This document shows, one piece after another, positions 1 through 8,256 of a stretch of DNA of 64,000 bases. Every line of letters begins with the position of its first letter. Positions within the stretch are counted from its first letter, which is position 1. Position numbers and translations under genes: made by a program. The notes beneath the pieces were generated by a model. The model had not been told where the DNA came from. It was given only the letters and a program-made list of their open reading frames with translations, and searched no databases. Source of the stretch: JBMYZL01 sp049610385 (GTDB lineage Bacteria > Bacteroidota > Bacteroidia > Flavobacteriales_D > Sanyastnellaceae); contig JBMYZL010000002.1 in assembly GCA_049610385.1 (NCBI GenBank), positions 62,001-126,000 on the forward strand, given 5' to 3'.

Positions 1-457
1 TTTCTACCCCGTTGTTCAGCACCAGATACCGGTCTCGGTCAATGACAATGCCCACTTGAATTTCCTCCAACTCTGCTTGCGGATCTGAGCGCCTGAGCAA
101 GGCTTTCACTCGGCTGACCAAAACACGTGGTTTGATGGGTTTCTGGATATAGTCATCCGCGCCAGCGTCAAAACCTGCGATTTGGCTATAATCTTCGCCA
201 CGTGCAGTGAGGAAGGCCACAATGACATGGGACAGTTTGGGTTCTTCTCGGATTTGGATACAGGCCTCCATGCCATCCATGTCAGGCATCATCACATCGA
301 GTAAAATCAAATCAGGAATGACTTGCCGTGCCACTTGCACTCCTTCTCTTCCGTTGCAGGCCACGTGCACTTCAAAACCTTCTTTTTCCAAATTGTACGT
401 TAACAATTCCAGGATATCTGGTTCATCGTCAACAAGTAAAATCTTGGACTTAAGCAT
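1..457 (-). CDS. PhoB/OmpR-type response regulator, N-terminal part (runs off left edge)
   Basis: The 152 visible residues form a complete receiver domain followed by the start of a DNA-binding domain. The N-terminus has the acidic pair in a VDDEPD motif, the phosphoacceptor Asp is in LLDVMMPDMDG, the Thr is in FLTARG, and the Lys is in IQKPIKP. After the receiver comes a linker with the VIDRDRYLVLNNG-like strand typical of the start of a winged-helix output domain. The protein is therefore a two-component transcription regulator activated by phosphorylation, and the rest of its DNA-binding domain lies beyond base 1. It is on the same strand as the VOC gene, 52 bases downstream of it, but is probably a separate unit with its kinase outside the window. 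The target genes cannot be read from here. Confidence 0.9.
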   Translation of the reverse strand, partial: MLKSKILLVDDEPDILELLTYNLEKEGFEVHVACNGREGVQVARQVIPDLILLDVMMPDMDGMEACIQIREEPKLSHVIVAFLTARGEDYSQIAGFDAGADDYIQKPIKPRVLVSRVKALLRRSDPQAELEEIQVGIVIDRDRYLVLNNGVE

Positions 458-509
458 GGGGTAAAGTTCGTGGATTTGATGTTACCTCACTTTTACCGAA
501 TCTTAAGCA

Positions 510-1583
510 TCAGTCGCGAATTCGACTGAAGCGGAGGGCCTTGAGCATCCATTTTGGCAGTGGAGCGTCGGCTCCGCGTTTTTGGACATTCAAAAACAAC
601 CCCCACTTTTCAATGATTGGAATCTTGTGGACTTCAATCATCTCCAGCCAACATTCGTCGGGATCATCGATGTATGTACAGTGGACTTTGGTTTCACCCA
701 TACCGATGGCATCTGCCGTGTCGCAACGGAATCCAAAGCCCTCGGGCGCCAATGCCTCGCCCAAAGCGTCCATGCCTCGGACATCAAATCCAAGGTGTGC
801 AATCCCCGTGTCACACCAAATGCGGTTCTCGAAAATGAACCGGCCTGTCCGTTCCTTGGCTTCTACCAGTTCGATGTATGTTCGACCGGTCACGGGGCCG
901 AATCCGCCCAAAGTTTCTCCGGGTTGTGTGAGCCGAACCCGACGGAAAACACTGTCACCATGGGGCAAATCTGCCCAATCGGATTGCACCCCAGTTTCAT
1001 CCCAAACGACGTCAGAAAATCCCAGCAAGTTCGCATAAAGGTGCATGGACGCCTCCATGTCTTTGACACCGATGGTGACCCCAACGGCTCCACCCGAAGG
1101 ATGTCCATGGTCCGCGAAGAAGTCAGGGGCCTCAAGAACCTGAAATAAGGTCCCATCGGAATCGCGCAGATAAAAAGTTTCCGCACCCCAAGGGGTTTTT
1201 CGAAGAGAAGCATCGCACGCCTCACCCACTACATTTCGGGCATGTGCATGCATTCGCTGAATATCAGGCGTTTTCATCTGGACCGTGGTCAAGCCCAAAT
1301 CGCCCATTCCGATGTCCCATGAAGCCCTGACAGGCTCAAATGAGGTGGGCCTGAGCACCTCAAATGCGCAGCCGCCTTGGAGGTTCATCACCATGCTGGC
1401 GCGTTTGGTGATGGTTTTCCCCCGCGTGTGACTGTCCATCAAGGGAGCGTCTTGGACGCTGTCGAAAAATGGCACATCCATCCCGAACAGCTTCCGATAC
1501 AGCCGCAAAGTGGCATCCATGTCGGTGATGGCAATGCCGATGTGCTGCATGCCTTGAATCCGCCAATTGCTTTGATTGCTCAT
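510..1583 (-). CDS. VOC-superfamily (glyoxalase/dioxygenase-like) metalloprotein
   Basis: This 357-residue protein contains two vicinal-oxygen-chelate modules. One starts near residue 12 (MQHIGIAITDMDATLRLYRK) and the other near residue 165 (GVTIGVKDMEASMHLYANLLGF). A HLGFDV segment and a WLEMIEV strand late in the second half supply likely metal ligands (His and Glu). The family includes glyoxalase I, extradiol dioxygenases and epimerases, and the sequence alone does not fix the substrate. No signal peptide is visible, so it should be cytoplasmic. The ATG overlaps the stop codon of the upstream acyltransferase gene by four bases, indicating translational coupling in a pheT-acyltransferase-VOC unit. 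Confidence 0.8.
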   Translation of the reverse strand: MSNQSNWRIQGMQHIGIAITDMDATLRLYRKLFGMDVPFFDSVQDAPLMDSHTRGKTITKRASMVMNLQGGCAFEVLRPTSFEPVRASWDIGMGDLGLTTVQMKTPDIQRMHAHARNVVGEACDASLRKTPWGAETFYLRDSDGTLFQVLEAPDFFADHGHPSGGAVGVTIGVKDMEASMHLYANLLGFSDVVWDETGVQSDWADLPHGDSVFRRVRLTQPGETLGGFGPVTGRTYIELVEAKERTGRFIFENRIWCDTGIAHLGFDVRGMDALGEALAPEGFGFRCDTADAIGMGETKVHCTYIDDPDECWLEMIEVHKIPIIEKWGLFLNVQKRGADAPLPKWMLKALRFSRIRD

Positions 1584-2920
1584 TTCTTCTCAATTGTTTT
1601 CACATATTCAGACCAAACCGAAACATCTGCGCCTCCGCGGTTCCAGAATTTTTGTGCCGCCTGCGCTCCCCATTCATCGCGCATCCAACCGTACCATGAT
1701 CCCGCAATGCGGGTGCCGATGAGGTTGAATCCATAAGAGGCACCGAAAGCAGTCCAACTCCAGCCATCGCTGTCCAATCCCACAATGAGGGCCACCAGAG
1801 TTGAGCAGAGCAACCAGATGATGGGGAATAACGCCATGCCAGAGGTGGTCTTGAACGTGCTTTTGAAGCAGATGTCCTTGATCCGGCGGTCGGCTTGTTT
1901 TTTCAGAAACACCATGACTGGCCACAAGGTCCAACCCAAAGGCAGCATGATGGGTGTCAACAGCCAAGGCCAAATCCGGGATTTCCGGACTTCGCCGGCA
2001 TGTCGTCCGATGTCTTCAGGCCGTAAACGTTTCAGGAGGTGGCTGTCCCGCAATGCCTGCGCAGCAGCAACCACGGACTGGGGATCGGGATGGTGGCGCA
2101 GGTTTTGGATTTGGTCTCTAGTCGCATCAAAATCAGGGCCCTTCAGCTCTGTGGTTCGCAAGGCCCCGACATAGGGAACCCAGTCAGTCGACGCCACCTC
2201 ACCGGAAGGAATGTCGACCATCAATTGTCTCAACGCATCGGAGACCTCATCCAAAAATGGGGCGAGGTCCATTTCCCAGTGGCCATTTTGGGCTCTTTTC
2301 AAGTGCTTTTGGAAACGAATGGGCGCGCCCATGCGGTAACTCAAGCGGCGTTGAAATCCATCATATTGTTCATAATCCAGTCCCACCGGGATGACTTGCA
2401 GCCGATCCATCATGCTGTCATTGAAGTTGACAGCCATGGTCACCATGTCAACCACGCCACGTTTCAAAGGGCGAAGTCCCCTCGCACCATGGTGATTGCC
2501 TTCTGGAAACAAACCCACAACCGCGCCCAATGCCAGTCGTTCCACGCAAACTTCGAAGATTTTTTGGTTCCTTTCCCGGATATCTGACAAGCGATCTCGC
2601 TGTCGAAAAACGGGCAACATGTTGAACGAGAACAACAACATGCGAATGATTTTTTTGTAGAAAATGTCGCTTCTCGTCAACCAATGAATGTGATGATGGG
2701 GGAGAAAGGAAGAATGAATGATGGGATCCATCAATCCATTTTGGTGATTGCAGACAATGATGGTCGGAACCTTGGGTTCAGGCATATTGTCCAATCCCGA
2801 AATCACTGAGGAGCGATGGAAGCGGGTGATGCCAGACCAAACCCATGGCAAGGCCAACTGATAGCCCATGTGACGCCGGTGCACGGGCGGAACATGGAAC
2901 GGCTTTTCGCGTTTACTCAT
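1580..2920 (-). CDS. PlsC-family glycerophosphate acyltransferase-like membrane protein
   Basis: The 446-residue protein has the two hallmark acyltransferase motifs in the right order: NHQNGLMDPI near residue 58 (the NHxxxxD catalytic His/Asp) and FPEGNHHGARGLRPLKRG near residue 140 (the FPEG substrate-binding box). Family members transfer acyl groups to lysophosphatidate or related acceptors at the inner face of the cytoplasmic membrane. Two hydrophobic stretches in the last third (around WLLTPIMLPLGWTLWPVMVF and FPIIWLLCSTLVALIVG) would anchor the enzyme. It is longer than a minimal PlsC (about 250 residues), the extra length being the C-terminal membrane region. It overlaps pheT by four bases upstream and the VOC gene by four bases downstream. 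The exact acceptor is unknown. Confidence 0.82.
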   Translation of the reverse strand: MSKREKPFHVPPVHRRHMGYQLALPWVWSGITRFHRSSVISGLDNMPEPKVPTIIVCNHQNGLMDPIIHSSFLPHHHIHWLTRSDIFYKKIIRMLLFSFNMLPVFRQRDRLSDIRERNQKIFEVCVERLALGAVVGLFPEGNHHGARGLRPLKRGVVDMVTMAVNFNDSMMDRLQVIPVGLDYEQYDGFQRRLSYRMGAPIRFQKHLKRAQNGHWEMDLAPFLDEVSDALRQLMVDIPSGEVASTDWVPYVGALRTTELKGPDFDATRDQIQNLRHHPDPQSVVAAAQALRDSHLLKRLRPEDIGRHAGEVRKSRIWPWLLTPIMLPLGWTLWPVMVFLKKQADRRIKDICFKSTFKTTSGMALFPIIWLLCSTLVALIVGLDSDGWSWTAFGASYGFNLIGTRIAGSWYGWMRDEWGAQAAQKFWNRGGADVSVWSEYVKTIEKK

Positions 2921-5457
2921 GCCTGAGGGGCCGACGTTTGTTGGCGCAATGACGCGCCAGTTTCGGATTGCAGTTGACCCAGAATGCGTTGCATCGTTTT
3001 GTCGATTTGTTTGTCATTCAGGGTCTTGCTTTCGTCCTGTAAAGTGATGCTGATGGCGTAGGAGATCATGCCTTCAGGCAAGCCATCCCCACTATAGACA
3101 TCAAACAAGCCCACCTTCTGGACAAGTTTGCCCCCGCTGGACCTAACCGATGAGGCCATTTGCTCGAAGGTGACGTGCTGGGGGACCAACAGCGACAAAT
3201 CCCTGCGCACGGATGGGAATTTGGGCAAATTCGTTGCCCGAACCAATCGCCTTTCCATTAACATCACAAGTTTTTGGACGTCAAATTCCGCATAAAAAAT
3301 CGGCACCTTGGCCAAATCTTTTAGGGCACTGGCATCCGGGTGAACCCGTCCCATACGGCCCACGACTTCGCCGCTTGCCACCCACTTGCCCCGGTCACCA
3401 CGCGTGCGCGTTTCCCATTGGAGTCCTTCCAAAAAGTAGCCTTCCGCAGAGAGCATGGGAATGAGTTCAGATGCAATGCCCAAGGTTTGTAACAAGGCCT
3501 CGGCATCTCCTTTCAAATCTTGCAATTCGACTTCTCGAGACTTTTGTTTCCAGTTTTCCGGTTGAACATCACCGCTCATCCAGAGACCAAGCATCTCGGT
3601 TTCCAGGAATCCACCGTCACTTTTTCGCTTATAAGTCCGCCCCAATTCAAACAACCGGAGATTGGCTTTTTGAACGTTTCGATTGCGGGCGATGGTCTCC
3701 AAACCCTGGAAGAGAAGGGTTTGGCGCATGACCGCCAAATCTGAACTCAAGGGATTGAGCATTTCAACGAAGTCCGATGAATTGAGAGATGGATCTTCTT
3801 TTCCGCTCTGGGCCAAAAAGGTTTCCACATCCGTTGCACGGGTCAGTGAATTGTTCATGATTTCAGAAAACCCGCGACTGACAAGTACTTCGCTCATGCG
3901 GAGTCTGGCTTCGTCCCAGTTGGGGCCGTCGACAACATCAAGGGTGATGGCCATGCGTTTGGGCAATGGGACCCGGTCAAACCCATGAATTCTCAAGATT
4001 TCCTCTACGACATCGGCAGGCCGGGTGACATCGGCCCGATATGCCGGAACCCGCAAAGTCATCGCTGCATCGGTGGACTCGAGGATTTCGATGTCCAAAG
4101 ATGTTAAGATGGATTCGACGCGTCCGGCAGGGATGCGTTCTCCGATCAACGAATGCAATTGTTTCCATGGCAGGGAAATGGTTGCCGGGCCAGGCACTCG
4201 ACCAGCTTCAACACATTTTCCTGCCTCGCCAACAACCTCACCCCCCGCCCATTCGGTAATCAACTGGGCTGCGCGCTCCAATGCGCGCCAAGTCAAAGCG
4301 GGGTCGACTCCCCGTTCAAAACGAAAAGAAGCATCCGTGGACAATCCATGTCGACGGGCTGTTTTTCGCACTGAAACCGGGTCGAACCAGGCCGATTCCA
4401 GGAACACCCGGTTTGTGTCATCTGTTACGCCGCTGGTTTCACCACCAAACACCCCTGCCAAACACATGGGCCGATCGGCATCTGCAATGACCAAATCCGT
4501 GGGATCCAAGGTTCGTTTCACACCATCTAAGGTGGTGAATGCCTCCTCCGATTTCGCCCGCCGCACCTTCACTTGTTGCCCACCGATTTTGTCTGCATCG
4601 AAAGCATGAAGGGGAGTGCCCATTTCGTGCAAGACGTAATTCGTGGCATCTACAATGTTGTTGATGGGTGTCACCCCGATGGCGTGCAGTTTTTTTTGGA
4701 CCCAATCCGGTGAAGGACCGACTTGAACGCCATCCAAGATACATCCACAATATCGCGGTGCACCTTGCCCATCTTCGACATCAATGGTGACGGACAAGTC
4801 ACCGTCATCTAGCTTCGGGGCTTGCGTGAAGGAAGGCATTAATGTGGGTGTTTCCCGCGTTCCTTTCACCGTTTCATGGACCAAGCCAGCGGCCAAATCC
4901 CGCGCCACTCCCCAATGGCTCATGCCGTCGGTGCGGTTGGGCGTCAATCCGATTTCAATCACCTCGTCTGTGCCCAGCCCAAATACTTCTGCAGCTGAAG
5001 TTCCCGGCGGCCAAGTCCCCTTAAGCTCGATGATTCCGGCATGTGAATTGCCCACCCCAATCTCATCTTCGGCACAGATCATCCCCATCGATGCTTCACC
5101 CCGAATCTTGCCTTTCTTGATTTTGAAAGGCTCACCAGCTATGGGATGAAGTGTGGCTCCGACAGTGGCAACAATCACATCCAATCCCGTTCGAACATTA
5201 TCTGCGCCACAGACAATGGACAGCGGACTTTCAGGGCTTCCGATATCGACTTGACACACGCGGAGCCGGTCGGCATTCGGGTGTTGTTCACAGGCCAAAA
5301 CCCGACCAACCACTAGCCCTTTCAATCCGCCTGCGATGTCTTCCACTTGCTCAATGCCCTCGACTTCTAAGCCCGTTGCAGTCAACACCGCGCTGGCCTC
5401 TTCAGCCGTCATAGATGTGGGGATCATCTCCCGCAACCAACGATACGATATTTTCAT
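2917..5457 (-). CDS. pheT: phenylalanyl-tRNA synthetase beta subunit
   Basis: The 846-residue product has the full PheT layout. An N-terminal region (MKISYRWLREMIPTSM) leads into the tRNA-binding OB domain (residues about 40-150). B3/B4 editing-domain sequence follows, including IVDATNYVLHEMGTPLHAFD. Next come a B5 domain and a catalytic-like core (FRFERGVDPALTWRALERAA). The C-terminal FDX-ACB anticodon-binding domain ends with LGQLQSETGASLRQQ. It pairs with PheS (plus strand, 7228-8250) to form the alpha2beta2 enzyme charging tRNA-Phe. In many bacteria pheS and pheT are adjacent; here they are about 1.8 kb apart and divergent. It is the first gene of an overlapping unit with the acyltransferase and VOC genes. 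Confidence 0.97.
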   Translation of the reverse strand: MKISYRWLREMIPTSMTAEEASAVLTATGLEVEGIEQVEDIAGGLKGLVVGRVLACEQHPNADRLRVCQVDIGSPESPLSIVCGADNVRTGLDVIVATVGATLHPIAGEPFKIKKGKIRGEASMGMICAEDEIGVGNSHAGIIELKGTWPPGTSAAEVFGLGTDEVIEIGLTPNRTDGMSHWGVARDLAAGLVHETVKGTRETPTLMPSFTQAPKLDDGDLSVTIDVEDGQGAPRYCGCILDGVQVGPSPDWVQKKLHAIGVTPINNIVDATNYVLHEMGTPLHAFDADKIGGQQVKVRRAKSEEAFTTLDGVKRTLDPTDLVIADADRPMCLAGVFGGETSGVTDDTNRVFLESAWFDPVSVRKTARRHGLSTDASFRFERGVDPALTWRALERAAQLITEWAGGEVVGEAGKCVEAGRVPGPATISLPWKQLHSLIGERIPAGRVESILTSLDIEILESTDAAMTLRVPAYRADVTRPADVVEEILRIHGFDRVPLPKRMAITLDVVDGPNWDEARLRMSEVLVSRGFSEIMNNSLTRATDVETFLAQSGKEDPSLNSSDFVEMLNPLSSDLAVMRQTLLFQGLETIARNRNVQKANLRLFELGRTYKRKSDGGFLETEMLGLWMSGDVQPENWKQKSREVELQDLKGDAEALLQTLGIASELIPMLSAEGYFLEGLQWETRTRGDRGKWVASGEVVGRMGRVHPDASALKDLAKVPIFYAEFDVQKLVMLMERRLVRATNLPKFPSVRRDLSLLVPQHVTFEQMASSVRSSGGKLVQKVGLFDVYSGDGLPEGMISYAISITLQDESKTLNDKQIDKTMQRILGQLQSETGASLRQQTSAPQA

Positions 5458-5474
5458 TTCAGTGAATCAGGATT

Positions 5475-5508
5475 GCAAAGGTAGCTTTTCGAAAATTACG
5501 TACCTTCG
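5475..5508. promoter_or_regulatory. divergent promoter region for pheT and tRNA-Pro
   Basis: Two copies of the Bacteroidota -7 element (TAnnTTTG) face away from each other. On the minus strand TACCTTTG is read from 5483 towards pheT, and on the plus strand TACCTTCG lies at 5501-5508, ten bases before the tRNA. Neither has a convincing TTG at -33, so only the -7 halves are supported. Confidence 0.45.
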
Positions 5509-5517
5509 CCGCCCATT

Positions 5518-5590
5518 CGGGATGTAGCTCAGTTGGTAGAGTACGCGTCTGGGGGACGTGTGGTCGCTGGTTCAAGTCCAGTCATCCCGA
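5518..5590 (+). tRNA. tRNA-Pro (anticodon GGG)
   Basis: A full cloverleaf can be drawn. The 7-bp acceptor stem is CGGGATG with CATCCCG; the D stem is GCTC/GAGT; the anticodon stem CGCGT/ACGTG encloses the 7-base loop CTGGGGG, giving anticodon GGG at 5551-5553. The T stem GCTGG/CCAGT encloses TTCAAGT. The discriminator is A5590 and no CCA is encoded. A Rho-independent terminator begins 14 bases after the tRNA, so it is transcribed as a single-gene unit. Confidence 0.96.
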
Positions 5591-5603
5591 CAATTTTGAG
5601 TTG

Positions 5604-5635
5604 AAAAGCCTGGTTCTGAGGGACCGGGCTTTTTT
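5604..5635 (+). terminator. Rho-independent terminator after tRNA-Pro
   Basis: AAGCCTGGTT pairs with GACCGGGCTT across a short loop and is followed by a run of T on the plus strand. It ends the tRNA-Pro transcript before the next gene. Confidence 0.85.
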
Positions 5636-5680
5636 GATTGGCGTCACCAGTCCTCGGGGCAAACACCTTAATTTTGAATC

Positions 5681-6046
5681 ATGGACTATGCATTCGAGCG
5701 AGACTGGCAACAGCTGCTGAAATTGATGGAGCGTCGGTTTGGTGAACGGCCAGATTTGACAAACATGGTTTTCGCTGTCGGCTTGCAAGAATGTGCCCAG
5801 GGGTTCCGAAAATTCAAGAAAGATGAAAAGGTGGACATCATGCATGTGGGGGTTTGCACGCTACTCGCACCTTACGGTCATTACGAGGAAACGGGACAAG
5901 ATGAAATGGGGTGGCCTGTGTTTGAGCTCCGAGAGCCCATTCCCGCTTATACGCAAGAGGATCAAGAATTGTTGATGAGGCGGGCATTGGTGGAATACTT
6001 CCAGGTCTGGATCGATGAATCCCTCGCCGCCGAAATCAAGCCTTAG
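5681..6046 (+). CDS. conserved small protein of unknown function
   Basis: This is a 121-residue soluble protein with no signal peptide or membrane segment. It starts MDYAFERDWQQLLKLMERRFG and contains GLQECAQGFRKFKKDEKVDIMHVGVC near the middle, followed by an acidic Pro-rich stretch and a helical C-terminus. The pattern resembles a small cytoplasmic family I associate with Bacteroidota, but I cannot name it or assign an activity. It stands alone between the tRNA-Pro terminator and a convergent lipoprotein gene that ends 17 bases later. Codon use looks like the neighbours, so it appears to be a resident gene. Confidence 0.75.
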   Translation: MDYAFERDWQQLLKLMERRFGERPDLTNMVFAVGLQECAQGFRKFKKDEKVDIMHVGVCTLLAPYGHYEETGQDEMGWPVFELREPIPAYTQEDQELLMRRALVEYFQVWIDESLAAEIKP

Positions 6047-6062
6047 CGGCTTTCAGGTCACC

Positions 6063-6443
6063 TCATTCAATATAAACCGTGGCTTCACTGGTGGTCATCT
6101 CCTCCACCTTGATCAGCCCAGCACCTTCAAGTGATGCCTTGGTGGCTTCAATGTCGAGAACGGCAAAGCCGACTTGCCCATCCACGTAAAATTCGGAGAA
6201 GTTGAAGGACACCAATCCCGCAGCGTTCGTCACATCTGTGGTGTCAAAACGCGGCTCACCGATAAAATCTTCATCCACACTCCCAAAAGCATACAACCGC
6301 ACGGATGCCCCTTGAACAGGTGAACCAAACTCATTGAGGACAGTAACATTTGCAATGGTTTCTTCAACCTCATAGCAGCCCGTGAAGGACAGAAGGGAAA
6401 GAATACCGCCAATCAACAGGTAAAAGAAGTGGGTTGTACGCAT
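6063..6443 (-). CDS. small lipoprotein with a carboxypeptidase-regulatory/Ig-like fold
   Basis: The 126-residue product starts MRTTHFFYLLIGG, has a hydrophobic stretch and a lipobox LSFTGC with lipidated Cys23. The mature part (ANVTVLNEFGSPVQGASVRLYAFG and DTTDVTNAAGLVSFNF) matches the carboxypeptidase-regulatory-like beta-sandwich common in Bacteroidota envelope proteins. It should sit in the periplasm or on the outer membrane. An upstream in-frame ATG at 6467 would add eight residues before the signal peptide and is less likely. It is divergent from the cyclophilin lipoprotein gene with 51 bases between starts. Function unknown. Confidence 0.8.
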   Translation of the reverse strand: MRTTHFFYLLIGGILSLLSFTGCYEVEETIANVTVLNEFGSPVQGASVRLYAFGSVDEDFIGEPRFDTTDVTNAAGLVSFNFSEFYVDGQVGFAVLDIEATKASLEGAGLIKVEEMTTSEATVYIE

Positions 6444-6451
6444 ACCGATTC

Positions 6452-6459
6452 TAACTTTG
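6452..6459 (+). promoter_or_regulatory. -7 promoter element for the cyclophilin lipoprotein gene
   Basis: TAACTTTG fits TAnnTTTG exactly and lies 36 bases before the ATG at 6495. The nearest upstream TTG (6434-6436) is only 15 bases away, shorter than the usual 18-21, so the -33 half is doubtful. Confidence 0.4.
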
Positions 6460-6494
6460 CAGGTCACTTGAGAGTGCTCAAATATCGAAAAATT

Positions 6495-7205
6495 ATGAAT
6501 GTCAAGCAGTTTTTTGGCTCTTTTGCCATGGTGGTTCTGGCCACGGCCATGATTTCAGCAGGCGGATGCCAACAGGAAAGCCAAGGTTCGGTGCGGGTGC
6601 GCATCTCCACAGATTACGGGGACATGGTAGTGGCTTTGTCCGATTCAACCCCACAACACCGTGACAACTTTTTGAAATTGGTGGAGGAGGGATTTTATGA
6701 TTCCTTGTTGTTTCACCGCGTGATCAGCGGATTCATGATTCAAGGTGGAGATCCCAATAGCAAGGCGGCTCCTGAGGGTGCTCGCCTTGGGAATGGTGGT
6801 CCAGGATATACGGTTCCCGCGGAGTTCAATCCCCACTTGTTGCATTATAAAGGTGCTTTGGCTGCTGCCCGACAAGGGGACCAGGTCAATCCCGACCGAA
6901 ACTCTTCGGGGTCTCAATTTTATTTGGTTCAAGGTTCCGTCATGGGTGCCGAACAGGTGCAAAGCATGGAGAATCGCATCAATGCGGGTCGCATGGCAAA
7001 TCAGCCAGAGTTTCATTATTCAGAAGAGCAACTCGCCCGTTACGCTGAAGTGGGAGGGACGCCTTTCCTGGATCAACAATACACAGTTTTTGGCCAAGTG
7101 GTGAAAGGTTTGGATGTCATTGATTCGATTGCGGGTGTACAAACTGCGCGTGGGGATCGGCCTTTGGAGGATGTTCGAATGACTATGGAAATCCTCAAGA
7201 ATTAA
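6495..7205 (+). CDS. cyclophilin-type peptidyl-prolyl isomerase, lipoprotein
   Basis: The 236-residue product has a signal peptide and lipobox ISAGGC (Cys25), followed by a cyclophilin domain. Family motifs are visible: the opening beta strand VRISTDYGDMVVALSD, LLFHRVISGFMIQGGDP with the catalytic Arg, the SGSQFYLV strand, and the final QYTVFGQVVKGLDVIDSIAG. The enzyme should catalyse cis-trans isomerisation of prolyl bonds in exported proteins on the periplasmic side. Between the SQFYLV strand and the end there is a roughly 40-residue insertion (about residues 155-195) compared with minimal bacterial cyclophilins. The start at 6495 is chosen because it begins directly with the signal peptide. 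pheS follows after 22 bases. Confidence 0.92.
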   Translation: MNVKQFFGSFAMVVLATAMISAGGCQQESQGSVRVRISTDYGDMVVALSDSTPQHRDNFLKLVEEGFYDSLLFHRVISGFMIQGGDPNSKAAPEGARLGNGGPGYTVPAEFNPHLLHYKGALAAARQGDQVNPDRNSSGSQFYLVQGSVMGAEQVQSMENRINAGRMANQPEFHYSEEQLARYAEVGGTPFLDQQYTVFGQVVKGLDVIDSIAGVQTARGDRPLEDVRMTMEILKN

Positions 7206-7227
7206 GTGCCAGCAGCAATTACAAGTC

Positions 7228-8250
7228 ATGAAGGAATTGTTGGAATCTGCCCTTGTTGAGGTGTCCGAAGTTGATTTGCCCGATGCTGAGACGACGGAGG
7301 CTTTTCGCATCGATTGGTTGGGCAGAAAGGGCCGCATGAAGGACATGATGGCGGCATTCAAGGAGGTCCCTGGACCAGACAAAAGGGAGATTGGTCCCAT
7401 GTTGAATGCACTGAAGCAGGCGGTCGAAGAAAAAGTCAAGTCGGCCCAAGACCACTTCAATCGCGCTCAATCCGTCGAGCAATCAGGGGAGGATTTCACA
7501 CGTCCATCGGGGGCAATACCTGTCGGTACCCACCACCCGTTGTCCGTGGTTCGCCGAGAAATGGTGGGCATCTTTCAAGAGATGGGATTCAGTGTGTCGG
7601 AGGGACCCGAAATCGAGGACGATTGGCATGTGTTCAGCGGACTTAATTTTCCGCCCGAGCATCCCGCTCGTGACATGCAAGACACTTTTTTTGTTCAGCG
7701 AGATCCTGACCTCCTGTTGCGAACACACACGAGTTCTGTGCAGGTTCGGGAGATGGAAAAACGCAAGCCTCCCATGCGAATCATCATGCCGGGTCGCGTG
7801 TTCCGCAATGAGGCCATCTCGGCCCGTGCACATTGCATGTTCCACCAAATCGAAGGGCTTTACATCGATGAAGGCGTGTCTTTTGCAGATTTGAAACAAA
7901 CCTTGCTGCACTTTGCACAACGCTTCTTCGGACCCGACGCTCGGATTCGTTTGCGGCCTTCCTATTTCCCGTTCACGGAACCCAGTGCAGAAGTGGATGT
8001 CTACTGGGGACTGAAAACCGAGGTGGACAAGCGGATCACCAAAGGCACGGGATGGTTGGAGATTTTGGGATGTGGAATGGTGGATCCGAATGTTTTGGAG
8101 GCTTCCGGGATTGATTCCACAAAATATTCCGGATTTGCATTTGGCATGGGCATCGAGCGCATCACGATGCTCCGATATGGCATCGGTGATTTGCGCGCAT
8201 TCTTTGAGAATGACATTCGCTTTTTAGAGCAATTTTCTGGCGAGCGTTAA
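7228..8250 (+). CDS. pheS: phenylalanyl-tRNA synthetase alpha subunit
   Basis: At 340 residues this is normal length for PheS. It has a helical N-terminal arm, the linker with HHPLSVVRREMVGIFQEMGF, and the class II core: motif 2 PGRVFRNEAISARAHCMFHQIEG, PSYFPFTEPSAEVD, and motif 3 GFAFGMGIERITMLRYGI. It forms the catalytic subunit of the Phe-tRNA synthetase with PheT encoded at 2917-5457. It follows the cyclophilin gene by 22 bases and is convergent with the TPR pseudo-kinase gene, six bases separating the stop codons. Confidence 0.97.
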   Translation: MKELLESALVEVSEVDLPDAETTEAFRIDWLGRKGRMKDMMAAFKEVPGPDKREIGPMLNALKQAVEEKVKSAQDHFNRAQSVEQSGEDFTRPSGAIPVGTHHPLSVVRREMVGIFQEMGFSVSEGPEIEDDWHVFSGLNFPPEHPARDMQDTFFVQRDPDLLLRTHTSSVQVREMEKRKPPMRIIMPGRVFRNEAISARAHCMFHQIEGLYIDEGVSFADLKQTLLHFAQRFFGPDARIRLRPSYFPFTEPSAEVDVYWGLKTEVDKRITKGTGWLEILGCGMVDPNVLEASGIDSTKYSGFAFGMGIERITMLRYGIGDLRAFFENDIRFLEQFSGER

Positions 8251-8256
8251 CCCCCT

